This document shows positions 17,226 to 26,328 of a stretch of 55,892 nucleotides of DNA, piece after piece. The DNA lies in the NCBI GenBank assembly GCA_900473795.1, contig UCMT01000009.1, positions 1 through 55,892 on the forward strand. Reading direction: 5' to 3'. The translations under genes and the position numbers were made by a program. Under the pieces are notes generated by a model that was not told where the DNA came from, did no database searches, and saw only the letters and a program-made list of their open reading frames with translations. The DNA is from Hyphomicrobiales bacterium (lineage in GTDB: Bacteria > Pseudomonadota > Alphaproteobacteria > Rhizobiales > Rhizobiaceae). Numbering within the stretch: position 1 is the stretch's first letter; every line of letters starts with the position of its first letter.

Positions 17226-17630
17226 TTGCGGCCGTCGCCAGCCTCCACCATAGTCATCGGTGTGCTCGCATCTGTCGCGGCAGCCCAGCAGCCAGACAGG
17301 GCGAGCGACGCCTTCTCCATCTGTGGGAGCGAGCAATGTGTCACCTGCGTGGTTTCGAGGGGAAAAGATCAGGATTGCCGACATCGACACGCCGGAGCTA
17401 AACCCGCCGCGATGCCAGCGCGAACGCGAGCGCGGCCTTGCGGCGAACAACGTCTGCTCGACATTCTCAATTCCGGTCCGCTCTCGATCAAGACGACCGC
17501 CAGAGAGGAAGATCGCTTCGGTCGCAAGCTCAGGATCGTCTACCGCGATCGGCGATCGGTCGGCGATATTCTCGTCGCCGAAAGCTTGGCCCGGAAGTGG
17601 CTAGGGTCGCGCCGGAGCTGGTGCGAATGA
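17226..17630 (+). pseudogene. Broken exported SNase-like (thermonuclease family) protein
   Basis: Similarity to staphylococcal-nuclease-like proteins is split over two frames. Frame A supplies a signal-like N-terminus and the C-terminal part (LLDILNSGP, EEDRFGRKLRIV, VGDILVAESLARKW). Frame B supplies the middle (GEKIRIADIDTPELNPPRC). The first switch, near 17345-17360, coincides with loss of the DGDT segment that normally precedes the RGEKIRI strand, consistent with a deletion of about 20 bases. The second switch is near 17440. The metal-binding Asp region is gone, so the product would be inactive even if made. Confidence 0.75.
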
Positions 17631-17724
17631 TCCAGCGCCACGCATCACCGTCGTGAATCGATGATACTCATCCGATTCAAAACTCTCATTGGACGGCAGA
17701 TTCCGAACACGCGATTTTGCCGTC

Positions 17725-18033
17725 ATGATCACGCAGCCTTATCACCTCTATGTCGAGCGGATCACGCCGGAAAAGAACATGGCGCGGTTCTACGCGCTTG
17801 CTGTCCAGCCGACCCTGTTCGGCGAGGTGTCGCTTGTTCGCGCCTGGGGCCGGATCGGAACCCGCGGGCAGCAGATGGTGCATCTGTTCGACAACGAGAG
17901 CCAGGCCGTCAGCCTGTTTCTCGACCTGCTTCGCGAGAAGCGTAAAAGGGGCTACCGGCCAAAACCACCTGTGGACATCCGCGGATCTAACCCCGTGTCC
18001 CGGTCGTTGCCCATGCCAAGCCACCTCTTTTAG
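17725..18033 (+). CDS. WGR-domain protein
   Basis: 102 residues, essentially one WGR domain: the hallmark AWGRIGTRGQ is at about residues 38-47, preceded by the typical NMARFYALAVQPTLFGE strand and followed by a helix (ESQAVSLFLDLLREKRKRGY). WGR domains bind nucleic acids in MolR and PARP-type proteins; small stand-alone versions are common on rhizobial plasmids and their role is unknown. The ATG at 17725 matches the usual start; an upstream frame to 17689 adds unrelated residues. Confidence 0.85.
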   Translation: MITQPYHLYVERITPEKNMARFYALAVQPTLFGEVSLVRAWGRIGTRGQQMVHLFDNESQAVSLFLDLLREKRKRGYRPKPPVDIRGSNPVSRSLPMPSHLF

Positions 18034-18322
18034 GTGGACACCAAATGCCAAACATCACTCAATCATAGAAGGTGTGGGGAAACTCGCGCTTACACTTTTG
18101 TTTCAGCCTTTCCCATTGCTGCCTGGGCGAGACGCAGAGCGCGCTCGATCAGCCTGCCGACCCATTCCGTTCACTCTCTGATCCGCCTACCGGTATCTGT
18201 GCCCCTTTAATGTTCAGGGGCCAAATAACGACTTCGTGCGGTGGGGTGGAATATTACCACCAGCTCCATCTAAATCGATCTACAAAGATGTGTTCAACTC
18301 GGCGAAATGGAGCTTCTGTCAG

Positions 18323-20053
18323 ATGAGGGCAACGCCGCCATCCCATGCAATGGTGACATGCGATGTCAAAATTTCTGTGATCGACTGCCTAAGGGAGATC
18401 GTAGGATCGCGGTTCGTGCTTGCCACCCCCGCCCGCATGCGAAGCTATATGCGCGGCTATCGTTTTGGCGAAGGTAGCGCCATGGCGGTGGTCCTTCCCG
18501 GATCCCTGCTGGAATTCTGGAAAGCCGTCCAGATATGCGTGCGTGAGAACACAATCGTTATCGCCCAGGCGGCCAATACAGGCCTTACAGGCGGCTCAAC
18601 TCCGTGTGGCGAGGACTATGATAGAAGGGTTGTCGTCATCAACACGATGCGGATCAAGTCTCTTCATATGCTCGATGGTGGCAGGCAGGTTTTGGCTTTT
18701 CCCGGCACCACATTGGACGAACTTGAGAAAGCGCTGAAACCCGTCGGCCGAGAACCGCATTCCGTAATCGGCTCTTCCTGCCTTGGAGCTTCGGTCATCG
18801 GCGGCGTTTGCAACAACTCCGGTGGATCACTCATCCATCGGGGACCAGCCTATACTGAACTCGCTCTCTTCGCCCAAGTCGGGGATGACGGGACACTTCG
18901 GCTGGTGAACCATCTCGGCATCGATCTCGGAGGGACACCTGAAGGCATTCTCTCCGCACTCGACAATCAGAGCTACTCCGCTGACGACATCGACTGGGAC
19001 GAAACGAAACGTGCGTCCGACAATGGATATGTCGAGCATGTTAGGAATGTCGATGCCGACACGCCGGCGCGTTTCAATGCCGATGCGAGACGGCTTTTCG
19101 AAGCGGCGGGATCGGCAGGCAGGGTGATTGTCTTCGCGGTCAGATTGGACACGTTCGAAGCAACAAGGGACGCGAAGGTCTTTTATATCGGAACCAATGA
19201 CGCAACGGAATTGAACCAGATTCGACGAACAATGCTCTCTTCGTTCGCGAACTTGCCAATCGCCGCGGAGTACATCCATCGCGAGGCATTCGACATTGCC
19301 GAGCGCTACGGAAAGGACACCTATCTGCTCGTCAAGACTCTTGGAACGGGAAGATTGCCGCGGCTGTTCGCACTGAAGAGCCGCATCGACGGCATGGCTG
19401 AACGGATCGGTTTTTTTCCCGCAAATCTGACCGATCGGCTAATGCAGGCAGCCAGCCGGCTGTTTCCATCTCACCTGCCCGGAAGGCTCAAACAGTACAG
19501 CAACCGCTTTGAGCATCATCTGATGATCAAGGTCCCCAGTGAGGGCGTTCAGGAAACGCGCGATTGCCTTTCTACTCTATATCCGTCCGCCCGCGGCGAC
19601 TTCTTTGAATGCACGGCAGAGGAAGGGAGAGCAGCGTTTCTGCATCGTTTCGCCACGGCGGGAGCCGCAGTACGATATCGGGCGGTTCACGGAGCCGAGA
19701 TCGGTGGCATTGTGGCGCTGGACATCGCCCTTCCCCGAAATGAGGCCGAGTGGATGGAAACGCTTCCACCTGACATCGAGAAAAACATTCTCCGGAAACT
19801 CTACTACGGCCACTTCTTCTGCTACGTCTTCCACCAGGATTACCTGATCGCTAACGGTGTGGACTGGTTGGAGACAGAGCATAAAATCCTTGAGGTGCAG
19901 GACAGGCGCAGGGCCAAATACCCAGCGGAACACAATGTCGGGCACCTCTACAGAGCGGAAGAAACGGTCTCCGCACACTATCGTGCGCTGGACCCCTGTA
20001 ATTGCTTCAACCCGGGCGTTGGACAGACATCGAAGAAGACACGTTGGCGCTGA
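18323..20053 (+). CDS. dld: Quinone-dependent D-lactate dehydrogenase
   Basis: 576 residues, FAD-dependent peripheral membrane enzyme that oxidises D-lactate to pyruvate and feeds electrons to quinone. It aligns along its full length with E. coli Dld: AANTGLTGGSTP, REPHSVIGSSCLGASVIGG, CNNSGGSLIHRGPAYTE, DTPARFNAD, YIGTNDATEL, the membrane-binding middle part, and KLYYGHFFCYVFHQDY and YPAEHNVGHLY near the end. The start at 18323 has a GGAG site 10 bases away; 18350 would give a length closer to E. coli but lacks a site. It stands alone, convergent with the RHH gene. Confidence 0.93.
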   Translation: MRATPPSHAMVTCDVKISVIDCLREIVGSRFVLATPARMRSYMRGYRFGEGSAMAVVLPGSLLEFWKAVQICVRENTIVIAQAANTGLTGGSTPCGEDYDRRVVVINTMRIKSLHMLDGGRQVLAFPGTTLDELEKALKPVGREPHSVIGSSCLGASVIGGVCNNSGGSLIHRGPAYTELALFAQVGDDGTLRLVNHLGIDLGGTPEGILSALDNQSYSADDIDWDETKRASDNGYVEHVRNVDADTPARFNADARRLFEAAGSAGRVIVFAVRLDTFEATRDAKVFYIGTNDATELNQIRRTMLSSFANLPIAAEYIHREAFDIAERYGKDTYLLVKTLGTGRLPRLFALKSRIDGMAERIGFFPANLTDRLMQAASRLFPSHLPGRLKQYSNRFEHHLMIKVPSEGVQETRDCLSTLYPSARGDFFECTAEEGRAAFLHRFATAGAAVRYRAVHGAEIGGIVALDIALPRNEAEWMETLPPDIEKNILRKLYYGHFFCYVFHQDYLIANGVDWLETEHKILEVQDRRRAKYPAEHNVGHLYRAEETVSAHYRALDPCNCFNPGVGQTSKKTRWR

Positions 20054-20081
20054 GTCGCCCCTCCCCAGCACTACCTTCAGA

Positions 20082-20387
20082 CTATTCGGCGGCGACGATG
20101 TGGAAGCACCGAACGGTCTCTGCTTTGCCCGCGTTCATCAGGTAGATAAGACAGCTCGTGCGGAGGAGCGAGGTGAAGTTTAAGATCGAACCGTTGATTT
20201 CGATCGCTTCGTCATACATCGTCGACAGGAACCGCGCCGTCGACATGGACTGGCTATCGGCGATCTCGTCGATCAAGACCCAGAACGCCGCTTCCAGCTG
20301 GATGCTGGTGGAGTGGCCTCCGATCCGGACGGAGCGGTTTATCGGACGATACCGTTCCGGGTTCTGGCCTGCATAGATTTCACACAT
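20082..20387 (-). CDS. Ribbon-helix-helix (RHH_4) domain protein
   Basis: 101 residues of the short alphaproteobacterial RHH_4 family. Landmarks are the N-terminal MCEIYAGQNPERY, the strand RSVRIGGHSTSIQLEAAFW, a two-helix part (LIDEIADSQSMSTARFLSTMYDEA) and NFTSLLRTSCLIYL. The strand-helix-helix arrangement predicts a small dimeric DNA-binding regulator. Targets are unknown; it converges on dld. Confidence 0.8.
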   Translation of the reverse strand: MCEIYAGQNPERYRPINRSVRIGGHSTSIQLEAAFWVLIDEIADSQSMSTARFLSTMYDEAIEINGSILNFTSLLRTSCLIYLMNAGKAETVRCFHIVAAE

Positions 20388-20581
20388 GGAATCCTCGTAT
20401 TATTATAATTTGCAACAAGTATGCCCCGACGCGTGATGCTCGTCAAACGACGCCAACCTTTTCCGCGCTTCCAAAGCCCGTTTGCCACGAATTTCGTACA
20501 CATTTTTACATGCGGTAATCGGTTGCTACCCACGCCCGCGTCGCTTGATCTAGATTCATTCCAGTAGTGGGAGATGCAGTT

Positions 20582-20977
20582 TTGGCGAAAACAATTCACT
20601 CTATGATCCGGGTTCTCGATGAGGCCCGTTCCGTCGAGTTTTACGACAAGGCATTCGGCCTCAACGTCGCCGAGCGGCTAGATTTCGAGAACTTCACACT
20701 CGTCTACGTGAGCAATAACGAGTGCGAGTTCGAAGTCGAGCTGACCATCAACAAAGGGCGCATTGAACCTTATGCGCTTGGAGACGGCTACGGGCATCTC
20801 GCCGTGTCGGTTTCCGATCTCGATGCCGAGCATGCCCGCGTGACCAATGCCGGGCTCAACCCGAACAAAATTGTCGAGTTCAATCGTGACGGCAGTCTTC
20901 TGGCCCGCTTCTTCTTCTTGACCGATCCGGACGGCTACAAGATTGAGGTGCTGCAACGCGGGGGGCGCTACAAATAA
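20582..20977 (+). CDS. VOC-superfamily protein, lactoylglutathione lyase-like
   Basis: 131 residues with a TTG start at 20582, chosen because it gives the usual family N-terminus (AKTIHSMIRVLD) and follows GGGAG at suitable distance; a GTG at 20567 and an ATG at 20603 are alternatives. The four metal ligands of glyoxalase I are in place: His in TIHSM, Glu in FEVELTIN, His in YGHLAVSV and Glu in YKIEVLQ. The enzyme class converts the glutathione hemithioacetal of methylglyoxal. Its proximity to D-lactate dehydrogenase (D-lactate being the end product of the glyoxalase route) is suggestive. Confidence 0.85.
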   Translation: MAKTIHSMIRVLDEARSVEFYDKAFGLNVAERLDFENFTLVYVSNNECEFEVELTINKGRIEPYALGDGYGHLAVSVSDLDAEHARVTNAGLNPNKIVEFNRDGSLLARFFFLTDPDGYKIEVLQRGGRYK

Positions 20978-21049
20978 CCGAGCGCGCCTGAGGAGGAGCG
21001 CACGGCCACGGCCTGCTATGCAGGCATTCGACCCAAGGGAGGAATCGAA

Positions 21050-21577
21050 ATGACGATAATCTATCAATCACGCGGCCTGTCTCGCCGCGAGCTCCTGAGA
21101 CGCGGCGCGATTGGTGCGGCGCTCATCATCTCCGGTAAAGCGGTCATCAGTCCCGACAACGCCTGGGGCCTGGAATCCACCGCGCTCAAGCCGGATACGA
21201 TGGCGACACTCATCCTTATGGCGCGTGACACCTATCCGCATGATCAACTGGCCGACCGCTACTACGCCATCGCCATCAAGGGCCATGACGCCAAGGCCGG
21301 CAAGGATGCCTCCTACAGGACACTGCTCGAAGACGGCGTCGCAGATCTCGACAAGCGCGCAGGGTCCGGAGGTTACCGCGGCCTGAAGTGGGAAGACGAT
21401 CGGGTCACCATCCTTCGTGATGTCGAGAAGAGCGCCTTCTTCCAAGCCATTCGCAGCGACTTGGTCGTCAGCCTCTACAATCAGAAAGAGATTTGGCCCG
21501 CCTTCGGCTACGAAGGCGAGTCCTATTCCAAGGGCGGCTACATCGAGCGCGGTTTCGACGATATTGAGTGGCTATGA
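21050..21577 (+). CDS. Tat-exported small subunit of a GMC dehydrogenase (gluconate 2-dehydrogenase subunit 3 family)
   Basis: 175 residues. The N-terminus has a twin-arginine signal (SRRELLRRGAIGAALIISG). The mature part shows the family pattern DTMATLILMARDTYPHD and a C-terminal region rich in aromatic residues (IWPAFGYEGESYSKGGYIERGFDDIEW). In related three-subunit enzymes this protein escorts the flavin subunit through the Tat pathway and stays in the complex. The GMC gene follows after 69 bases and a cytochrome c after that. Confidence 0.88.
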   Translation: MTIIYQSRGLSRRELLRRGAIGAALIISGKAVISPDNAWGLESTALKPDTMATLILMARDTYPHDQLADRYYAIAIKGHDAKAGKDASYRTLLEDGVADLDKRAGSGGYRGLKWEDDRVTILRDVEKSAFFQAIRSDLVVSLYNQKEIWPAFGYEGESYSKGGYIERGFDDIEWL

Positions 21578-21646
21578 CAGAGGTACGGTTTGCGCCGGGG
21601 GAGGCGCTGGCCAAGCAGGACGACTTTTCAATTTCGGGAGGAAGCA

Positions 21647-23218
21647 ATGGCAGCCCCATATCAGCTCAACGACGACCGCGTGGTCGTCATAATCGGATCC
21701 GGTGCTGGCGGTGGCACGCTGGGCAACGAAATTGCCCAGAAGGGGATCGACGTCGTGATCCTCGAAGCAGGCAACCGCATCGAACACGAGGACTTCATCA
21801 ATGACGAATGGGAGAGCTTCGCCCAGCTCGCCTGGCTCGATCATAGGACGACAGGAGGCGGCTGGCGGGTCCATAAGGATTTTCCGAACCTGCCTGCCTG
21901 GATTGTCAAGGCCGTCGGCGGCACCACCACCCACTGGGCAGGTGCGTCGTTGCGCTTCCAGGAACACGAATTCCAGGACCTTACCCACTATGGCAAGATC
22001 GAGGGCGCAAACCTGCTGGACTGGCCGATCACGCTTGCGGACCTCGAACCTTTTTACGCAAAGGCCGAGGATAAGATGGGCGTGACCCGCACCAACGGGA
22101 TCGCGGGTCTACCCGGGAACAACAATTTCAAGGTCCTGAAGGCCGGCGCCGACAAGCTCGGTTACACAGAATGTCATACCGGGCGGATGGCGATCAACTC
22201 GGCTGACCGAGATGATCGGTTGGGCTGTCAGCAGACGGGTTTCTGCTTCCAGGGATGCAAGTGGGGCGCAAAATGGTCGACACTCTACACGGAAATCCCC
22301 AAAGGAGAGGCCACCGGTAAACTTGAGGTCCGGCCCAATTCGCACGTCGTCAAGATCGTGCATGACAAGACCGGTAAGGTCACGGGCGTCGTCTATGCCG
22401 ACAAGGACGGAAAGCTGCACGAGCAGAAGGCGCGCATCGTCGCCGTCGCTGGCAATTCGATCGAAAGCCCGCGCTTGCTCCTGAATTCGCACTCCTCCAT
22501 GTTCCCCGATGGCCTCGCCAATTCCTCCGGCCAGGTCGGCAAGAACTACATGCGCCACACGACCGGCTCGGTCTACGGCGTATTCGAAAAACCAGTCCAC
22601 ATGTATCGCGGCACGACCATGGCGGGGATCATCCGCGACGAGGCGAAGCACGATCCCTCACGGGGCTTTGTTGGCGGCTACGAGTTGGAAACGCTGTCGC
22701 TCGGCCTTCCGTTCATGGCGGCGTTCCTAGATCCGGGGGGCTGGGGCCGTTCATTCTCGTCGGCACTCGACAGCTACTCGCACATGGCAGGCATGTGGAT
22801 CGTCGGCGAGGACATGCCGCAGGAGCAGAACGCCGTGAAACTGCACGGCGAACTCAAGGACCAGTACGGAATGCCGATCCCCGATGTCTGGTTCACCGAC
22901 CATCCGAACGACGAGGCCATGCGCAACCACGCCTACAAGCAGGGCATCGCGCTCTATGAGGCTGTCGGTGCAACCCGTGCCTTCCCGACACCACCCTACC
23001 CGTCGACACACAATCTCGGCACGAACCGAATGAGTGCGAAAGCGTCAGATGGTGTCGTCAACAAGTGGGGTCAAACACACGATATCAAAAATCTGTTCGT
23101 CTCCGACGGCAGCCAATTCACGACGGGGGGTGCCGAAAACCCCACACTGACAATCGTGTCGCTGGCGATCAGGCAGGCTGATCACATCGCCAAGGAAATG
23201 GCCGCAGGTACTATCTGA
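21647..23218 (+). CDS. GMC-family FAD-dependent dehydrogenase, catalytic subunit
   Basis: 523 residues. The FAD-binding motif IIGSGAGGGTLGNE is near residues 13-26, with ILEAGNRIEHEDF after it. A Cys-containing segment (GCQQTGFCFQGCKWGAKWST) is typical of the gluconate/sorbitol-type membrane-linked enzymes. The C-terminal substrate-domain residues THNLGTNRM and NPTLTIVSLAIRQADHIA are intact. The ATG at 21647 follows GGGAGGA (21636-21642). It likely oxidises a sugar or alcohol in the periplasm with the Tat subunit and cytochrome c. It lacks its own signal peptide, consistent with piggy-back export. Confidence 0.9.
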   Translation: MAAPYQLNDDRVVVIIGSGAGGGTLGNEIAQKGIDVVILEAGNRIEHEDFINDEWESFAQLAWLDHRTTGGGWRVHKDFPNLPAWIVKAVGGTTTHWAGASLRFQEHEFQDLTHYGKIEGANLLDWPITLADLEPFYAKAEDKMGVTRTNGIAGLPGNNNFKVLKAGADKLGYTECHTGRMAINSADRDDRLGCQQTGFCFQGCKWGAKWSTLYTEIPKGEATGKLEVRPNSHVVKIVHDKTGKVTGVVYADKDGKLHEQKARIVAVAGNSIESPRLLLNSHSSMFPDGLANSSGQVGKNYMRHTTGSVYGVFEKPVHMYRGTTMAGIIRDEAKHDPSRGFVGGYELETLSLGLPFMAAFLDPGGWGRSFSSALDSYSHMAGMWIVGEDMPQEQNAVKLHGELKDQYGMPIPDVWFTDHPNDEAMRNHAYKQGIALYEAVGATRAFPTPPYPSTHNLGTNRMSAKASDGVVNKWGQTHDIKNLFVSDGSQFTTGGAENPTLTIVSLAIRQADHIAKEMAAGTI

Positions 23219-23343
23219 ACCACAATTCCCTCCGGCTGCGACAAGCGCAGCCGGCCCTTCCCGAGCGGTTCGGGTTTCACACAGGCCCGCGCCACCTGTG
23301 ACCGGATAGCCGGTCACTTTTTGCATGAGGAATATGGTGTTTC

Positions 23344-23713
23344 ATGAGATCACTTGTCATCACAGCGATAGTCTATCTCCTTCCGATTACGGTCTACGCG
23401 GCAGGATTAGCGGAAAAGGGCGCAGTCGTTTTCAAGAAGTGCGCTGCATGCCACAACATCAATAAGGCCGGTAACAAAATCGGACCTCACCTCGTGGATG
23501 TTGTCGGAAGAAAAACAGGATCCATCGACACCTATGAGTACTCCGCGTCGATGAAGAAGGCTGGAGCAGATGGAATAGTTTGGGACGAAGAAACGCTGAG
23601 GGACTCCCTTGCAGCACCGAAGAAAGTTCATACCAGGAAACCGTATGTCGTTCACAGGGCTGAAGTCCGGAGAAGATATTGGCAACCTGCTGCAATACCT
23701 GGCCGGCAAATAG
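23344..23713 (+). pseudogene. Class I cytochrome c with an internal frameshift
   Basis: The frame from 23344 encodes a signal peptide and a c-type cytochrome with the heme site CAACH (about residues 36-40) and GPHLVDVVGRKTG. Near 23628, after APKK, the family sequence continues in another frame: FIPGNRMSFTGLKSGEDIGN and a stop at 23711-23713. The frame as written instead continues to 23733 with unrelated residues and loses the distal Met ligand in NRMSF. One extra base in the AAGAAAG stretch explains it. It should be the electron-accepting subunit of the GMC dehydrogenase. A sequencing error is possible. Confidence 0.8.
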
Positions 23714-23733
23714 TCTCTACGCCTGTAGCCTAG

Positions 23734-24385
23734 TCGTAAAAGACTCCGGGCCAGCTGGACCAGTTTCCTCTGCAGCTTCATACATTCGCACCGGTGAGAC
23801 GGTGGTCGATGTGCATTAAGTCTACCCTTTGCCAAGAACTGGGGCGACGGCCACGTCTCATCCACGACGGTCAGCTCCTACCAGCGGGCGGCGCGGCGAA
23901 GCAATATTCGCCTCAATTCGGCTTTCTGTCCAACGGCTTCGCCTTCTTCTTTTCCCGCAATGATTCAGGCATCGGAGAGCGAAGTGCGCTGGGTGCTCGA
24001 CGGTCTCATTCAGCTGCAAACGGCTGCTCGATACGAACTGCGCCGCACATAACATGTGTTCTCAAGGGCGAAAGCCGTCATTGCTTGCACGCTGACTTCC
24101 ATCACCAACTCGGCGAGCTGCGGAATCGTGCTATCGAAACATGGCTTACGTTAAACGGTAGACAGAGGTGCGACTTTTGGAATTTTCAGGGATGGGATCG
24201 ATTGTAGGCGGTTGCTGCTGTTGTTTGACTAAGCGCAAAACTTTCTCAAAAAAAGGGAATTGATCGGGTCCATGCCCATGAATGGCCGGAGGACCAAGAT
24301 CGTATCTCTAGCCCATCAGGTCATTGATGCGATCGAAGGATCGGCGGTGTGGGCTTTCAACCTTACCGAGATGCACAAGCCGTAC
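23734..24385. other. Stretch without a recognised gene
   Basis: About 650 bases between the cytochrome relic and the HU relic. A short frame at about 23960-24050 (starting MIQASESEVRW) is helix-like but too short to assign. The region looks like decayed sequence. Confidence 0.45.
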
Positions 24386-24602
24386 ATGGCCCCCACAAAA
24401 TTCGTCGACGTGGTTTCGAAGCGCGGGAAAAAGGTCACTGGTACAGAGACGAAGCGGCCCAGCAACGGGTCGTTCCTACCCGACGGCATCGCCGAGCGCG
24501 AGGGTCGCAATCCCGCGACCGGAGAAAAAATGACGGTCGCCGCTTCGAAGAAGCTGACCTTTGCGCCCGTCCAAGGGCCTCAAGGATGCACTGAACAAGT
24601 GA
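24386..24602 (+). pseudogene. HU-family DNA-binding protein relic
   Basis: An HU-like start (MAPTKFVDVVSKRGKK) is followed, after loss of the central dimerisation part, by the family's arm region [25 protein letters not shown]. The usual C-terminus KGLKDALNK and stop appear only after a frame change at about 24573. The gene therefore has an internal deletion and a frameshift and is not expected to be functional. Confidence 0.65.
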
Positions 24603-24654
24603 TCCCAACGCTGGAGAGCCCCGCCTTCCGGCGGGGTATCAGTCCCGGTCGACC

Positions 24655-24925
24655 GGGACCAGATGAGGGAGAGGCCTTCCTCGCCTTCGACCTCGATCAG
24701 CGTTGCATAGATCGGGGCCGGGAAGCTCGGGTCGTCGAGCTTGACCGAGAGGTAGTCGCGGCCGTCGTTCGAGGTCTTCTTCCAGGCTGCGCCGAATTCG
24801 ACTGTAGCTCCGGCGAGGATGCGGTAGTCCGGGCCTTTCTCGGACGTGCGCTCGGTGGCGCGGATCGTTGCCTTGACGTTGAGGTTACGCGGGTGTTTCG
24901 AGACGGCGTCGCTCGTCTCACGCAC
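24655..24925 (-). pseudogene. DUF736 family protein relic
   Basis: The frame contains the core of the DUF736 family common on rhizobial plasmids: [60 protein letters not shown] and LIWSR. The N-terminal MATIGSF part is missing, and the frame runs past the normal end without a stop. The 5' part abuts the stop of the neighbouring class V enzyme gene, so it appears cut by a rearrangement. Confidence 0.7.
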
Positions 24926-24958
24926 TTTCTTTTCCGCGAAAGCACCGCGGAAGATGGG

Positions 24959-26164
24959 CTACGAGGCGAGACTGGCGATCGCCTCAAGGAATGCCTCAAT
25001 CTCTTCCTCCGAATTGTAGTAATGCGGCGACGCTCGCACGACAGGCGGTAGTTGTCGCGTGTAGGCGTCGACGGGTGTGCTGGAGGGAGGCGAAACCGAG
25101 ACGTTGATTCCCTTGCTACTCAGGTAGGCCAAGACGGCCGACGAGTCCCAGCCCTTAACCGTGAATGAGATGATGGACGCAAGCGGCGCCCCGAGATCAT
25201 GTACGGACACCGCACGCATCCCCCTCAGGCCTTCGCGAAGCTTTGTCGAAAGGTGTTTGCAACGCTCTTCGATGTTTTCGAGCCCAATGTCGAGCGCATA
25301 GTCCACTGCTGCCCGCAAGCCGAGGCGAACCGAATAGTTCTTCTCCCAAGTTTCGAAGCGTCTCGCATCAGGTCGCAATTCGTATCGATTAGGCGCCGTC
25401 CAGGGCGCGCCGTACAGGTCGATCATCGCCGGCTCGATCGTTTCCAAGACCGATTTGCGCATGTACATGAAGCCAGTTCCCCGCGGCGCACGGAGAAACT
25501 TCCTGCCAGTAGCAGTGAGGATGTCGCAGCCGAGCGCCTCAACATCAATCGGGGTTTGACCCGCAGCTTGGCAAGCGTCGAGCAGATAAAGAATGCCATT
25601 GTCTCGTGCTATTCGGCCGATCGCTGCTGCTGGATTGATAAGCCCACCGTTGGTCGGGATCCAGGTCACCGCTATCAGCCGAACGCGATCATCGATCATT
25701 CTCGCCAGTGCGTCCGGATCAAGGACGCCAGAGGCGTCATTCGGAATGACTTCGATCGACACGCCGGTGCGCTTGGCGACCTGCAGAAAGGCGACATAGT
25801 TGGCTGCAAATTCGGCACTTGCCGTCAGTATCCGGTCTCCCGGTCCGAACGAGAGGGAGTAAAAGGCGCGCTGCCAGGCGATCGTTGCATTTTCCGCTAT
25901 CGCTATCTCATCGCGGGCACAATTCACGAAAGTGGCCAAGCTGTCATAGGTTCCCTCCAACAGGGAGTTGGCCTCCGCTGCAGCCTCGTAACCTCCGATT
26001 TCGCCCTCCCGGTTAAGGTACCCGGTCACTGCATCAATCACCGGGCTCGGCATGAGTGCAGCCCCAGCATTGTTAAGGTGGTTTCTGTTTTTTGTGCCGG
26101 GCGTTTCGGCACGTAGACGAAGAAGGTCCAACGTCTTGCGAGCGTCGCGGGTAATTTGCGACAT
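24959..26164 (-). CDS. Class V PLP-dependent enzyme (cysteine desulfurase/C-S lyase-like) 1
   Basis: 401 residues from the ATG at 26164, which follows AGGAGG at a 9-base distance; the frame is open upstream to 26332 but without similarity. Fold-type I landmarks are HLNNAGAALMP at the N-terminus, LLDACQAAGQTPIDV with the cofactor Asp, and the PLP lysine in ATGRKFLRAPRGTGFMY. The C-terminus has VRASPHYYNSEEEI, as in isopenicillin-epimerase and sulfoxide-lyase relatives. A desulfurase lacking the flexible active-site Cys loop or a C-S lyase is more likely than a transaminase; the substrate is unknown. It lies downstream of a LysR gene on the same strand. Confidence 0.85.
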   Translation of the reverse strand: MSQITRDARKTLDLLRLRAETPGTKNRNHLNNAGAALMPSPVIDAVTGYLNREGEIGGYEAAAEANSLLEGTYDSLATFVNCARDEIAIAENATIAWQRAFYSLSFGPGDRILTASAEFAANYVAFLQVAKRTGVSIEVIPNDASGVLDPDALARMIDDRVRLIAVTWIPTNGGLINPAAAIGRIARDNGILYLLDACQAAGQTPIDVEALGCDILTATGRKFLRAPRGTGFMYMRKSVLETIEPAMIDLYGAPWTAPNRYELRPDARRFETWEKNYSVRLGLRAAVDYALDIGLENIEERCKHLSTKLREGLRGMRAVSVHDLGAPLASIISFTVKGWDSSAVLAYLSSKGINVSVSPPSSTPVDAYTRQLPPVVRASPHYYNSEEEIEAFLEAIASLAS

Positions 26165-26328
26165 GAGGGATTCCTCCTTTGATCGAACCACCAAATCCTG
26201 TTGACGCAATCGGCATTGTCGCGGAAGCCGATACTTTCGCAACCGGCTGTGCAGAATTGGGCGGCATGGTGTGATCACCCGCCAACTCAACAGGCCAAAG
26301 TGCTCCGCGCGGTCCGATTTGAGAAACT

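Noticed and set aside
24260..25051. A 263-codon plus-strand frame
   Set aside because: Only its middle (24386-24575) shows HU similarity; the rest is antisense to the DUF736 relic and the end of the class V enzyme gene, so it is not one gene.
25199..26116. A 305-codon plus-strand frame
   Set aside because: It is antisense to the class V PLP enzyme, whose motifs and ribosome-binding site are convincing.
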